In this document: in pieces, positions 49,214-57,302 of the stretch | Layout: the number at the start of each line of letters is the position of its first letter | How positions within the stretch are numbered: position 1 is the stretch's first letter | Assembly: GCF_900187975.1 (NCBI RefSeq) | Contig: NZ_FZPC01000001.1 | Span: forward strand, 62,001-126,000 | Source: Pseudomonas delhiensis | GTDB taxonomy: Bacteria; Pseudomonadota; Gammaproteobacteria; Pseudomonadales; Pseudomonadaceae | Reading direction: 5' to 3' | DNA: 64,000 nucleotides | The notes under the pieces: model-generated | The model's database searches: none | What the model saw: the letters and a program-made list of their open reading frames with translations, nothing else | What the model was told of the DNA's origin: nothing | Program-made: the position numbers and the translations under genes

Positions 49214-50097
49214 AGGTTCACCTCATCGCTGCGCAGCATGCCGGGGCGGCCATGCCAATAGCCGTTGCAACCTTCCACCGCCAGCGGCGGCGCGGCGCCA
49301 CGGCGCACCTGGTCGAAGGCCTGGATGACCTCCACCATGCCCTTCGCCCGTGGGCTCAGGCGCAGCAGGTCGGCACCGCAGGCGCGCAGCGAGGCATAGT
49401 CGGCCAGCAGGTTGCCAGGCTCGCCGGACATCGTCTGGATGCCGTTGAGGGTGAACAGCTGCGCGCCTTCCTGGCTGAGCATCGACATCCCCTCCGGGTA
49501 GTTCTGGCAACAGAACTGGCAGTCGTCCTTGGGCCGGTTCTCCGCGCGGGCGGTGAAGCAGCGCGCGGAGTACGCCAGGGGCAGGTGGCCGTAGGCGAAC
49601 ACCTCGGTTTCCAGGCCCGCCAGGCCCAGCTCCCGGGCCTGTTCCAGCACCGCCAGCACCTGCTCGCCGGAGCACTCCACCGGCGGCACCCAGCGGCGCA
49701 GGCCGCAGCCGTGCAATTCGGCCAGGGCGTGACCGTTGTACAGGTTCAGCGCCGGGCCGCCGACGAATTCCACGCCCAGGCCGTGCAGTATCTGCACCGC
49801 GCCCATGTCGTTGGCCTCCACCCGCAACTCGCCGTTGGCGCACAGCCGGCGCAGCGCCGACAGCTCGGAGGCCGCCTCGATCAGCGCCAGCCCCGAGAGG
49901 AGGATTTCCGCCCCGCTCTGCTGCGCCAGCTCGCGGCCCAGGCCCAGCCAGTCGTCCAGCGACAGGGCGCGGCGCTTGGAGCACACGGTCTCGCCGATAT
50001 AGATGGCGTCCAGCGGCTGTTCGGCCATCTGCGCGTAGAAGTCCAGGAGTGTCCGGCGGTCCCAGTAGAACAGCACCGGCCCCAGGCTGAGTTTCAT
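49207..50097 (-). CDS. ubiV: UbiV, U32-family Fe-S subunit for O2-independent ubiquinone hydroxylation
   Basis: A 296-residue protein of the peptidase-U32-like family. Four cysteines expected to bind one [4Fe-4S] cluster are visible: C in ETVCSKRR (about 39), and C in YSARCFTARAENRPKDDC with FCCQ (about 180-197). The pattern matches UbiV, which with UbiU forms the complex that hydroxylates ubiquinone precursors without oxygen, using prephenate as oxygen source in known systems. It lies 11 bases after ubiU. Confidence 0.93.
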   Translation of the reverse strand: MKLSLGPVLFYWDRRTLLDFYAQMAEQPLDAIYIGETVCSKRRALSLDDWLGLGRELAQQSGAEILLSGLALIEAASELSALRRLCANGELRVEANDMGAVQILHGLGVEFVGGPALNLYNGHALAELHGCGLRRWVPPVECSGEQVLAVLEQARELGLAGLETEVFAYGHLPLAYSARCFTARAENRPKDDCQFCCQNYPEGMSMLSQEGAQLFTLNGIQTMSGEPGNLLADYASLRACGADLLRLSPRAKGMVEVIQAFDQVRRGAAPPLAVEGCNGYWHGRPGMLRSDEVNLC

Positions 50098-50108
50098 CAG
50101 GCGTTACC

Positions 50109-51104
50109 TCACTGCCAGGAACGATGGTAGGCGCCCAGGGTGGTCTGGTGCCCTTCGGAAAGTTTCTCCAGCGCGGCCTGCCACTGCGCCTGCGGCTGGT
50201 AGCGCTCCGGTGCGCGGCGCCAGCTGTCCAGGGCCTGGCGCCAGACGCGGGTGACCTGCTCGACGTAGGCCGGGCTGCGCTGGCGGCCCTCGATCTTCAC
50301 CGCCGCCACGCCGATCTGCGCCAGCTGCGGGATGAGGTCGATGGTGTTGAGGCTGGTGGGCTCTTCCAGGGCGTGGAAGCGCTGGCCGTCGACCACGAAG
50401 CGGCCCTTGCACAGGGTCGGGTAGCCGGCCGGCTCCCCCGGCGCGTAGCGGTCGATCAGCACGTCGTTCAGGCGCGAGGTCAGCCCCTCGGGCTCCTCGC
50501 TCCAGCGCACCGCCTTGGCCGGCGAGCAGACGCCACAGAGGTTCGGCGACTCGCCGGTGACATAGGACGACAGGTGGCAGCGGCCCTCGGCCATGATGCA
50601 CAGGCTGCCGAAGGCGAAGACTTCCACCGGCACCGGGCTGTTCGCCGCCACCTGGCGCACCTGGGCCAGCGACAGCACCCGCGGCAGCACCGCGCGGCGG
50701 ATGCCGTAGCGTTCGTGGTAGAAGGCCAGCGCCGCCACGTTGGTGGCCGAACCCTGCACCGACAGGTGCAGGGCGAGTTGCGGATGGCGCCGCGCGGCAT
50801 AGCCGAGCACCGCGCAGTCGGCGGCGATCAGCGCGTCCACGCCCAGTTCGGCGGCGTGGTCCACGGCGCGCTGCCAGCGCGGCCAGCCGGTGGCGCCGGG
50901 GTAGGTGTTGACCGCCAGGTAGAGCTGCCGGCCGGCCGCGCGGATCAGCCCCAGGCCCTCCTGCAGTTGCCGGTCGTCGAGGTTCAGCCCGGCGAAGTGG
51001 CGGGCGTTGGTGTCGTCGCGGAAACCCACGTAGATGGCGTCGGCGCCTTCGCGCAGCGCCGACTTGAGGGCGGGCAGGCTGCCCGCCGGACATACCAGTT
51101 GCAT
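50109..51104 (-). CDS. ubiU: UbiU, U32-family Fe-S subunit for O2-independent ubiquinone hydroxylation
   Basis: A 331-residue peptidase-U32-family protein starting MQLVCPAGSLPALKSALREG. Cys pairs for the [4Fe-4S] cluster are in EGRCHLSSYV and NLCGVC (near 170-193), with a further Cys in TLCKGRF (about 232). It partners UbiV. The start at 51104 has GGGGGAAGC in front; an ATG five codons upstream is less likely. It supplies ubiquinone hydroxylation when oxygen is absent, in the same operon as molybdopterin genes serving nitrate reductase. Confidence 0.93.
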   Translation of the reverse strand: MQLVCPAGSLPALKSALREGADAIYVGFRDDTNARHFAGLNLDDRQLQEGLGLIRAAGRQLYLAVNTYPGATGWPRWQRAVDHAAELGVDALIAADCAVLGYAARRHPQLALHLSVQGSATNVAALAFYHERYGIRRAVLPRVLSLAQVRQVAANSPVPVEVFAFGSLCIMAEGRCHLSSYVTGESPNLCGVCSPAKAVRWSEEPEGLTSRLNDVLIDRYAPGEPAGYPTLCKGRFVVDGQRFHALEEPTSLNTIDLIPQLAQIGVAAVKIEGRQRSPAYVEQVTRVWRQALDSWRRAPERYQPQAQWQAALEKLSEGHQTTLGAYHRSWQ

Positions 51105-51164
51105 GCTTCCCCCTTGCATGGAACGGCCGCCGCGCCTCGGCGAGGCCGGCGGCCAGGGCTGACG

Positions 51165-52400
51165 TCAGCTGTACAGTTCGCTGAACGGCAGGTAGGCCAC
51201 GGGCTCGCCGGCGGCGAGGGTACGCCCCGCCTCCACCACCGCCAGGCCGTCGGCCCAGCTGGCGGCCAGCAGCATGGCCGAGCCCTGCTGCGGGTGGATT
51301 TCCACCCGGCTGGCGCCGCTGGCGTCGGTGGCCAGGCGCGCCCGCAGGTACTGGCGGCGCTTGTTCGGCTGCGGCCAGGCGAAGGCCGCCGGCAGGTTCA
51401 GCGGCGTCACCGCGGTATCGGCCAGCCCCTGGGCCCGGCGCAGGAAGGGCCGCGCCGCCACCAGGGCGGTGACCAGCGCCGCCGCCGGGTTGCCCGGCAG
51501 GCCCAGCCAGGGCTTGCCGGCCACGCTGCCGAAGGCCAGCGGCTTGCCCGGCTGCATCGCCAGGCGCCACAGGTGCAGCTCGCCGAGGGCGCCGACCGCC
51601 TGCTTGAGGTGGTCGCGCTCGCCCACCGAGACGCCGCCGCTGCTGATCAGCACGTCGCACTCGGCGGCGGCCAGCTCCAGGGCGTCGCGGCTGGCGGCCA
51701 GGGTGTCGACCAGCACTTCGTATTCCTGTACGTCCAGGCCCCACTGGCGCAGCAGGGCGCCCAGGCTGAAACGGTTGGCGTTGTAGATCTGCCCCGGCGC
51801 CAGCGCCTGGCCCGGTTCGCGCAGCTCGTCGCCGCTGCTCAGCAGGCACACGCGCAGGCGCCGGTACACCGGCACCCGGGCCAGGCCCACGGCGGCCAGC
51901 AAGCCCAGCTCCTGGGGCCGCAGGCGGCACCCGGCGCGCAACAGCGGCGCGCCCTGGCGCAGTTCCTCGCCACGGCGGCGCACGTGGCTGCCCACCGTCA
52001 CCGGCGGCAGCCACACGCGGTCGCCCTCGATGCGGCAGTCTTCCTGGGCCACCACGCTGTCGGCCCCCGGCGGCACCGGCGCGCCGGTGAAGATGCGCAC
52101 GGCGCAACCCGCCGGCAGCGCCTGGTCGCCCGCCTCGCCGGCGGCGATGCAGCCGGCCAGCGCCAGGCTGCCGCCGCCCGCCGGCACGTCGGCCGCGCGC
52201 AGGGCGTAGCCGTCCATCGCGCTGTTGTCCCAGTGCGGCAGGTCGCAGGGGGCCTCGAGGTCACTGGCCAGTACCCGGCCCAGGGCCTCGGCCAGGGCCA
52301 CGGACTCCACCGCCGGCGGCGCCGGGGCGCGCGCCAGCAGTTCGGCCAGGGCCTCGTCCACCGGCTTCAGGCCGTGGCCGTCACAGCCGCAGCCGCTCAT
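51165..52400 (-). CDS. moeA: Molybdopterin molybdenumtransferase MoeA
   Basis: A 411-residue enzyme that inserts molybdate into adenylylated molybdopterin. Family motifs are present: DNSAMDGYALR (about 64), VRIFTGAPVPPGADSVV (about 105), LLSSGDELREPGQ, NANRFSLGALL, ISSGGVSVGERDHLK and AMQPGKPLAFG with GLPGNPAAALV. The start at 52400 overlaps moaB by 4 bases. The N-terminus MSGCGCDGHG holds two cysteines and a histidine not needed in most MoeA proteins; see the moaB entry. Confidence 0.95.
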   Translation of the reverse strand: MSGCGCDGHGLKPVDEALAELLARAPAPPAVESVALAEALGRVLASDLEAPCDLPHWDNSAMDGYALRAADVPAGGGSLALAGCIAAGEAGDQALPAGCAVRIFTGAPVPPGADSVVAQEDCRIEGDRVWLPPVTVGSHVRRRGEELRQGAPLLRAGCRLRPQELGLLAAVGLARVPVYRRLRVCLLSSGDELREPGQALAPGQIYNANRFSLGALLRQWGLDVQEYEVLVDTLAASRDALELAAAECDVLISSGGVSVGERDHLKQAVGALGELHLWRLAMQPGKPLAFGSVAGKPWLGLPGNPAAALVTALVAARPFLRRAQGLADTAVTPLNLPAAFAWPQPNKRRQYLRARLATDASGASRVEIHPQQGSAMLLAASWADGLAVVEAGRTLAAGEPVAYLPFSELYS

Positions 52401-52969
52401 GACCGGCTGCCGCAGGCACAGGCGCCGCCGCCGCAGCCACCCTCGGGCCTGGGCGGGGTCTTCAGGTGCGGCACGAAGCTGCACGGCCGGGTGCGGCTGT
52501 CCAGTTGCGCGGCGAGGATTTCCCGCCAGGCGGTGCGGCAGGCGCCGGGCGAGCCGGGCAGGCAGCAGACCAGGGTGTCGTTGGTGACGCCGGCCAGGGC
52601 CCGCGACTGGATGCTGGAGGTGCCGATCTCGGCCAGGGAGACCTGGCGGAAAAGTTCGCCGAAGCCCTCGACGCGCCGCTCCAGCAGCGGTTCGACGGCC
52701 TGCGGGGTGTTGTCGCGGGCGGTGAAGCCGGTGCCGCCGGTGATCAGCCCGACCTGGATGCGCGGGTCGGCGATCCAGGCGCAGACCACCGCGCGGATCT
52801 GGTGGATGTCATCGACCACCAGGCGCCGCTCGGCCAGCACGTGGCCGGCCTCGCGCAGGGCGTCGGCCAGGGTCTGGCCGGAGTCGTCGGTTTGCAGGGT
52901 ACGGGTGTCGCTGACGGTCAGCACGGCGATCTGCAGGCTCTGGAAGTCCTGCGTGGCCAGGTGGCTCAT
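52397..52969 (-). CDS. moaB: Molybdenum cofactor biosynthesis protein MoaB
   Basis: A 190-residue MogA/MoaB-fold protein that adenylylates molybdopterin or assists that step. The MPT-binding motifs are TVSDTRTLQTDDSG (about 18) and GLITGGTGFTARDNTPQAVEPL (about 74), with CCLPGSPGACRTAW later. The last ~15 residues are a Cys/Gly tail (GGCGGGACACGSRS) absent from usual MoaB proteins. moeA begins inside this tail (ATGA overlap) and also has a Cys-rich start. It follows moaE by 83 bases. Confidence 0.93.
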   Translation of the reverse strand: MSHLATQDFQSLQIAVLTVSDTRTLQTDDSGQTLADALREAGHVLAERRLVVDDIHQIRAVVCAWIADPRIQVGLITGGTGFTARDNTPQAVEPLLERRVEGFGELFRQVSLAEIGTSSIQSRALAGVTNDTLVCCLPGSPGACRTAWREILAAQLDSRTRPCSFVPHLKTPPRPEGGCGGGACACGSRS

Positions 52970-53052
52970 GGCTGCCTCCGGGGAAGGATGGGACGGCGCC
53001 CAGCCTGCGCCTCGGCAGCCGGCCTGCCCATTCCCCGGAAGAGGTAGCGCGG

Positions 53053-53505
53053 CTATTTGTCCCAGCGCTGCGCCGCGGCCTGGTCGCTGCAGCGGCCTTC
53101 CACCCAGCGCGGGCCCTCGGCGGTGTCTTCCTTCTTCCAGAAGGGCGCGCGGGTCTTGAGGTAGTCCATGACGAAGTTGCAGGCGTCGAACGCCGCCTGG
53201 CGGTGGGCGCTGGCGGTGCCGACGAAGACGATGGGCTGGCCCGGCTCCAGGCGGCCGATGCGGTGGAGGATCTCCAGGCGCAGCAGCGGCCAGCGCTCGT
53301 TGGCCTCGACGGCGATCTTCTCCAGGGCCTTCTCGGTCATGCCCGGATAGTGTTCGAGGAACATGCCGCCGACCTCGCGGCCGTCGTTGAAGTCACGCAC
53401 GTAGCCGACGAAGCCGACCACCGCGCCGATGCCGACGTTGGCGGCGTGCAGCGCGTTGACCTCGGCGCCGGGATCGAAGGGGCTTTGCTGGACACGCACG
53501 GCCAT
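53053..53505 (-). CDS. moaE: Molybdopterin synthase catalytic subunit MoaE
   Basis: A 150-residue protein. Catalytic MoaE features are VGFVGYVRDFN near 32, LEHYPGMTEKALEKI near 50, GTASAHRQAAFDAC near 96 and the lysines of MDYLKTRAPFWKKE near 114-127. It converts cyclic pyranopterin monophosphate to molybdopterin with sulfur from the MoaD C-terminus. It begins 4 bases after the moaD stop. Confidence 0.95.
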   Translation of the reverse strand: MAVRVQQSPFDPGAEVNALHAANVGIGAVVGFVGYVRDFNDGREVGGMFLEHYPGMTEKALEKIAVEANERWPLLRLEILHRIGRLEPGQPIVFVGTASAHRQAAFDACNFVMDYLKTRAPFWKKEDTAEGPRWVEGRCSDQAAAQRWDK

Positions 53506-53509
53506 GGCC

Positions 53510-53758
53510 TCAGCCTCCGGTGACGGTGGGGAAGAAGGCCACCTCGTCGCCGTCGGCGAGGGGCTCGTCGAGGGCGCACAACTCCTGGTTGCGCGCGCAC
53601 ATCAGGTTCTGCTCGGCCAGCACCTGCCAGGCGCCGCCGCGCTCCAGCAGGTAGCCGCGGAGGTCGTCGATCTTCGCGAAGGCCTCGCTCCAGCCCAGTT
53701 GCTCGCCATCCAGGCCGAGGGCCTCGCGGTAGCGGGCGAAGTATTGCACACGGATCAT
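53510..53758 (-). CDS. moaD: Molybdopterin synthase sulfur carrier MoaD
   Basis: An 82-residue ubiquitin-like protein ending in the required Gly-Gly (FFPTVTGG), where the thiocarboxylate is formed. DEVAFFP near 73 is the family mark. The start at 53758 overlaps the moaC stop by 4 bases. It is the partner of the adjacent MoaE. Confidence 0.95.
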   Translation of the reverse strand: MIRVQYFARYREALGLDGEQLGWSEAFAKIDDLRGYLLERGGAWQVLAEQNLMCARNQELCALDEPLADGDEVAFFPTVTGG

Positions 53759-54231
53759 TGCCCATCCTCCGCACGGTAGTGGCCGCTCTTGCCGCCGAGC
53801 TTCTCCAGCAGGCGCACGCCTTCGATGGTCATGCCCTTGTCCACGGCCTTGCACATGTCATAGATGGTCAGCGCGGCGACGCTGGCGGCGGTCAGCGCCT
53901 CCATCTCCACGCCGGTCTGCCCGGCCAGCTTGCAGCGCGCCTCGATGCGCACGGCATCCTCGCCGTCGGCCTGCAGCTCGACCTTGACGCTGGTGAGCAG
54001 CAGCGGGTGGCACAGCGGGATCAGCTCGTGGGTGCGCTTGGCCGCCTGGATGCCGGCGATGCGCGCCACGGCGAAGACGTCGCCCTTGGGGTGGCCGCCG
54101 TCCTGGATCAGCCGCAGGGTCTCCGGGCGCATGCGCACCCGCGCTTCGGCCACGGCTTCACGGGAGGTCACCGCCTTGTCGGTGACGTCGACCATGTTGG
54201 CGCGGCCCTGGGAATCGAGATGGGTGAGCAA
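53755..54231 (-). CDS. moaC: Cyclic pyranopterin monophosphate synthase MoaC
   Basis: A 158-residue enzyme that completes formation of cyclic pyranopterin from the MoaA product. Conserved [30 protein letters not shown] and [25 protein letters not shown] regions with the catalytic Lys are present. It is the first gene of moaC-moaD-moaE-moaB-moeA-ubiU-ubiV-ubiT, so the promoter should lie in 54232-54380. A half FNR-type site (TTGAT on the minus strand, 54262-54266) is seen there but lacks a good second half. Confidence 0.96.
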   Translation of the reverse strand: MLTHLDSQGRANMVDVTDKAVTSREAVAEARVRMRPETLRLIQDGGHPKGDVFAVARIAGIQAAKRTHELIPLCHPLLLTSVKVELQADGEDAVRIEARCKLAGQTGVEMEALTAASVAALTIYDMCKAVDKGMTIEGVRLLEKLGGKSGHYRAEDGQ

Positions 54232-54382
54232 GGAAGGTCTCCGGGTAGAACGAGGGATGGCATCAAGTGTACGCCCTGCGCGGGCCGCGGGGGCCCGGGG
54301 GAAGGGTAAAAAAGGAGGGGGATTGTATACAGAAAGAGGTAGGCGGGGGGCGCGCCGTATGAGCGCAAGGGGTGGGCCAGGC

Positions 54383-54548
54383 GTAGGGCGAATAACCGTT
54401 CGCGGTTATCCGCCGTTTGACCGTGGCCCCGGAGCGCTGCGGGCCCGAGCACGAAGCGCCTGTTCAAGGCCACGGCGGGCTCGGCCATGGAGCCAGCCCG
54501 AGGTTGCGGTGAAGCGGCGTACAACCGCGAACGGTTGTACGCCCTACG
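54383..54548. repeat. REPIN with a compensated stem variant
   Basis: Inverted REP hairpins at 54383-54414 (minus) and 54516-54548 (plus) flank about 100 bases like those in the 6.8-7.1 kb units. In the right copy the stem is GGCGTACAACCG / CGGTTGTACGCC instead of GGCGGATAACCG / CGGTTATCCGCC, so paired positions have changed together. The whole element fills most of the gap between moaC and phoH; 54232-54382 otherwise shows only a purine-rich stretch and a GTATAC palindrome near 54330. Confidence 0.88.
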
Positions 54549-54569
54549 CTCCGGCGAGCCCGTCGGTGC

Positions 54570-55961
54570 TTACAAATGCGCCTCGGCGAACTCCGCCAGC
54601 ACCGAGCGCGGTACCCCCTGCAGGGTCACGTGCACGCCGTGGGGGAAGTCCTTGAAGCGTTCGGTCAGGTAGGTCAGGCCGGAGCTGGTGGCCGACAGGT
54701 AGGGGGTGTCGATCTGCGCCAGGTTGCCCAGGCAGATCACCTTGGAGCCGTTGCCGGCGCGGGTGATGATGGTCTTCATCTGGTGCGGGGTGAGGTTCTG
54801 GCACTCGTCGATGAGGATCAGGCTCTGCTGGAAGCTGCGGCCGCGGATGTAGTTCAGCGACTTGAACTGCAGCGGCACCTTGCTGAGGATGTAGTCGACG
54901 CTGCCGTGGGTGCATTCGTCGTCCGAATGCAGGGCCTCTAGGTTGTCGGTGATGGCCCCCAGCCAGGGCTCCATCTTCTCGGCCTCGGTGCCGGGCAGGA
55001 AGCCGATGTCCTCGTCCAGGCCCTGCACGCTGCGGGTGGCGATGATGCGCCGGTAGCGCTTGGTGACCATGGTCTGCTCGATGGCCGCGGCCAGGGCCAG
55101 GATGGTCTTGCCCGAGCCGGCGGCGCCGGACAGGTTGACCAGGTGGATGTCCGGGTCGAGCAGCGCGTACAGCGCCAGCGACTGGTACAGGTCGCGCGGG
55201 CGCAGGCCCCAGGCTTCCTGGTGCAGCAGCGGCTCCTGGTGCAGGTCGAGGATCAGCAGCTCGTCCTGCTGGATGCCCTTGATCCAGCCGACGAAGCCCT
55301 GCTCGTCGACGATGAACTCGTTGATGTGCACCGCCGGCAGGTTGTCGGTGAGCTGCACGCGGTGCCAGGTGCGGCCGTGGTCCTGGCGCGTCTCGACCTT
55401 GCTGACGCGGTCCCAGAACGAGCCGTTCAGCGAGTGGTAGCCGCGCGGCAGCAGGGCCACGTCGTCGATCAGTTGGTCGGTGTGGTAGTCCTCGGCCGCC
55501 ACCCCGCAGGCGCGCGCCTTCAGGCGCATGTTGATGTCCTTGGTGACCAGCACCACCCGGCGGCTGCTGTTGCGGCTCTGCAGCTCGACCAGCTGGTTGA
55601 TGATCTTGTTGTCGTTGAGGTGCTCCGGCAGCCAGGTGATGGGCTCGGCGCGCTTGCTCATGAGGATCGACAGGCTGCCGCAGGGGCCGCTCTTGCCACG
55701 CTGGATGGGTACGCCATCCTCCACCTGCTCCGGGCTCGCCTCGCCGAGCACCTGGTCGATCAGGCGGATGGCCTGGCGGCATTCGGCGGCGACGGAGTGC
55801 TTTCCGGTCTTGAGCTTGTCGAGTTCCTCCAGCACCGTCATCGGGATGGCGACGTGGTGTTCCTGGAAGTTGAGCAGGGCGTTGGGATCGTGGATCAGAA
55901 CGTTGGTGTCGAGGACGTAGAAGATCGGCTGGCTGGTGCTGGAACGTCCGTGGTCATCCAT
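54570..55961 (-). CDS. PhoH-like PIN-domain ATPase
   Basis: A 463-residue protein. Residues 12-150 are a PIN ribonuclease domain (FYVLDTNVLIHDP with D18; VLEELDKLK; VLVTKDINMRLKA). Residues about 250-460 are a PhoH P-loop ATPase (LSGAAGSGKTILALAAAIEQ near 272; LILIDECQNLTPHQ near 370; TRAGNGSKVICLGNLAQID). This fusion (PhoH2 type) unwinds and cuts RNA in studied members. P. aeruginosa keeps it beside moaC (from memory, PA3919). Its stop is 21 bases from a REPIN. Confidence 0.92.
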   Translation of the reverse strand: MDDHGRSSTSQPIFYVLDTNVLIHDPNALLNFQEHHVAIPMTVLEELDKLKTGKHSVAAECRQAIRLIDQVLGEASPEQVEDGVPIQRGKSGPCGSLSILMSKRAEPITWLPEHLNDNKIINQLVELQSRNSSRRVVLVTKDINMRLKARACGVAAEDYHTDQLIDDVALLPRGYHSLNGSFWDRVSKVETRQDHGRTWHRVQLTDNLPAVHINEFIVDEQGFVGWIKGIQQDELLILDLHQEPLLHQEAWGLRPRDLYQSLALYALLDPDIHLVNLSGAAGSGKTILALAAAIEQTMVTKRYRRIIATRSVQGLDEDIGFLPGTEAEKMEPWLGAITDNLEALHSDDECTHGSVDYILSKVPLQFKSLNYIRGRSFQQSLILIDECQNLTPHQMKTIITRAGNGSKVICLGNLAQIDTPYLSATSSGLTYLTERFKDFPHGVHVTLQGVPRSVLAEFAEAHL

Positions 55962-56274
55962 ACGCGTGTCACCTCATTCTGGGGGCGTTACGACGGAATG
56001 CCGTGACAGCGCTCCGCCGTGCGGTGAGACGCCGGCTCTCGATGCCGGGGCTCGAGAGAGGTGCAAGCAAGGGACGGGCCGGGGCCGCCACCTGTCTGCA
56101 GGGTTCGGCGGTCTACGGCTCCAGAAATACAGGAAAAAACATGACGATAAAAAGTCTTTTTGCTTCTCAGAAAACTTTTTTTCGTCCGACGACGAAATAC
56201 CTTGGCGAGGGCCCCGCGGAGCGCTAGTTTTAAAAGTCCTACCGCCCGCGAACCCCCTGCCATTTTTCGGCAAA
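55962..56274. other. A+T-rich gap with an 18-bp palindrome upstream of phoH
   Basis: No gene is supported. The stretch 56125-56275 is clearly richer in A+T than its surroundings, with runs such as AAAAAGTCTTTTTGC and ACTTTTTTT. TTTCGTC-CGAC-GACGAAA (56180-56197) is a perfect 7-bp stem. The phoH promoter (minus strand) and the end of the amidohydrolase transcript must both lie here. The A+T bias suggests a nucleoid-protein or stress-regulated promoter; no box could be fixed. Confidence 0.5.
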
Positions 56275-57291
56275 TCAGTCCCTTAGCCCGCCGAAGAACG
56301 CCTGTGCGTTGCGCTCGAGCGTCTGCAGGTGGTAGCCGCCTTCCTGCACGATGACCTGCGGCAACCCCAGCGACGCCACCTCGCGCCCGAGCCGGGCGAA
56401 GCCCTCGGTGCTCACCGCCACCTTGGACTGCGGGTCTTCGCGGTAGATGTCGAACCCCAGGGACAGCACCAGCGCCTGTGCCCCGAACTGGCGCACCGCC
56501 TGCAGCGCCTTGCCCACCTGGGCGAAGAACTCCTCCTCGCTGGCGCCATGGCGCATCGGCAGGTTGAGGTTGAAGCCCTCGCCGCGGCCCTCGCCGCGCT
56601 CGTCGTCGAAGCCGGCGACCACCGGGTAGAAGTTGGTCGGGTCGCCGTGGACCGAGACGTAGAGCACGTCGTCGCGGCCGTAGAAGATTTCCTGGATGCC
56701 CTGGCCGTGGTGCATGTCGGTATCGAGGATGGCGACCTTGCCGAACCGCGCGCGCAGCTCGGCGGCGGCGATGGCGGCGTTGTTCAGGTAGCAGAAGCCG
56801 CCGGCGCCCTCCTCCCGCGCATGGTGGCCCGGCGGGCGGCACAGCGCATAGGCCGATGGCGCGCCGTCGCGCACCGCCCGCGCAGCCGCCACCGCGCTCT
56901 GCGCCGACCAGTAGGCCGCGCGCCCGGTGTGCCGGCCCACCGGGCAGCTGCCGTCGGCGAGGTAGCGCGCCGCCTGGGCGAGGATGCCGCGCAGCGGGTT
57001 GCCCTCGCGGATGAACACGTTGGACATCACCTCGTCGCCCCAGTCCTCCGGCACCTGGTGCCAACGCTCGTAGGCGTGCTCGAGGAAGTCCAGGTAGGCG
57101 GCGCTGTGCGCCGCCAGCAGCGGTTCGCGGCCGAAGTCCCGCGGTTCGTCCAGCGCGAAGCCCAGCGCGCGGACGGCCGCCAGCAGGTGCTCGGCGCGCT
57201 GCGGGACCTCCTGCGGGGTGCGCATCTGGCCACGGGAAAAGTAGCTGCGCGGCACGTGCAGCAACTGGTCGGGGTGGAAGAAGGTCTGCAT
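56275..57291 (-). CDS. Histone deacetylase-family acetylpolyamine amidohydrolase
   Basis: A 338-residue zinc amidohydrolase of the HDAC superfamily, bacterial acetylpolyamine amidohydrolase branch. The His-His pair is in RPPGHHAREEG (about 154-158), the zinc ligands are in LDTDMHHGQG (Asp, His near 193-197) and the Asp of LGFDIYREDP (near 280), and the transition-state Tyr region is in VQEGGYHL (near 320). It would remove acetyl or other acyl groups from polyamines or related amines. The start at 57291 lies 11 bases after the M20 gene, in an operon with an MFS importer. Confidence 0.88.
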   Translation of the reverse strand: MQTFFHPDQLLHVPRSYFSRGQMRTPQEVPQRAEHLLAAVRALGFALDEPRDFGREPLLAAHSAAYLDFLEHAYERWHQVPEDWGDEVMSNVFIREGNPLRGILAQAARYLADGSCPVGRHTGRAAYWSAQSAVAAARAVRDGAPSAYALCRPPGHHAREEGAGGFCYLNNAAIAAAELRARFGKVAILDTDMHHGQGIQEIFYGRDDVLYVSVHGDPTNFYPVVAGFDDERGEGRGEGFNLNLPMRHGASEEEFFAQVGKALQAVRQFGAQALVLSLGFDIYREDPQSKVAVSTEGFARLGREVASLGLPQVIVQEGGYHLQTLERNAQAFFGGLRD

Positions 57292-57302
57292 GGCTGTCTC
57301 CT

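Noticed and set aside
54262-54266. ANR site for the moaC-ubiT operon
   Set aside because: Only the TTGAT half is present on the minus strand; the other half (TCCCT) does not match ATCAA, so I do not call a site.
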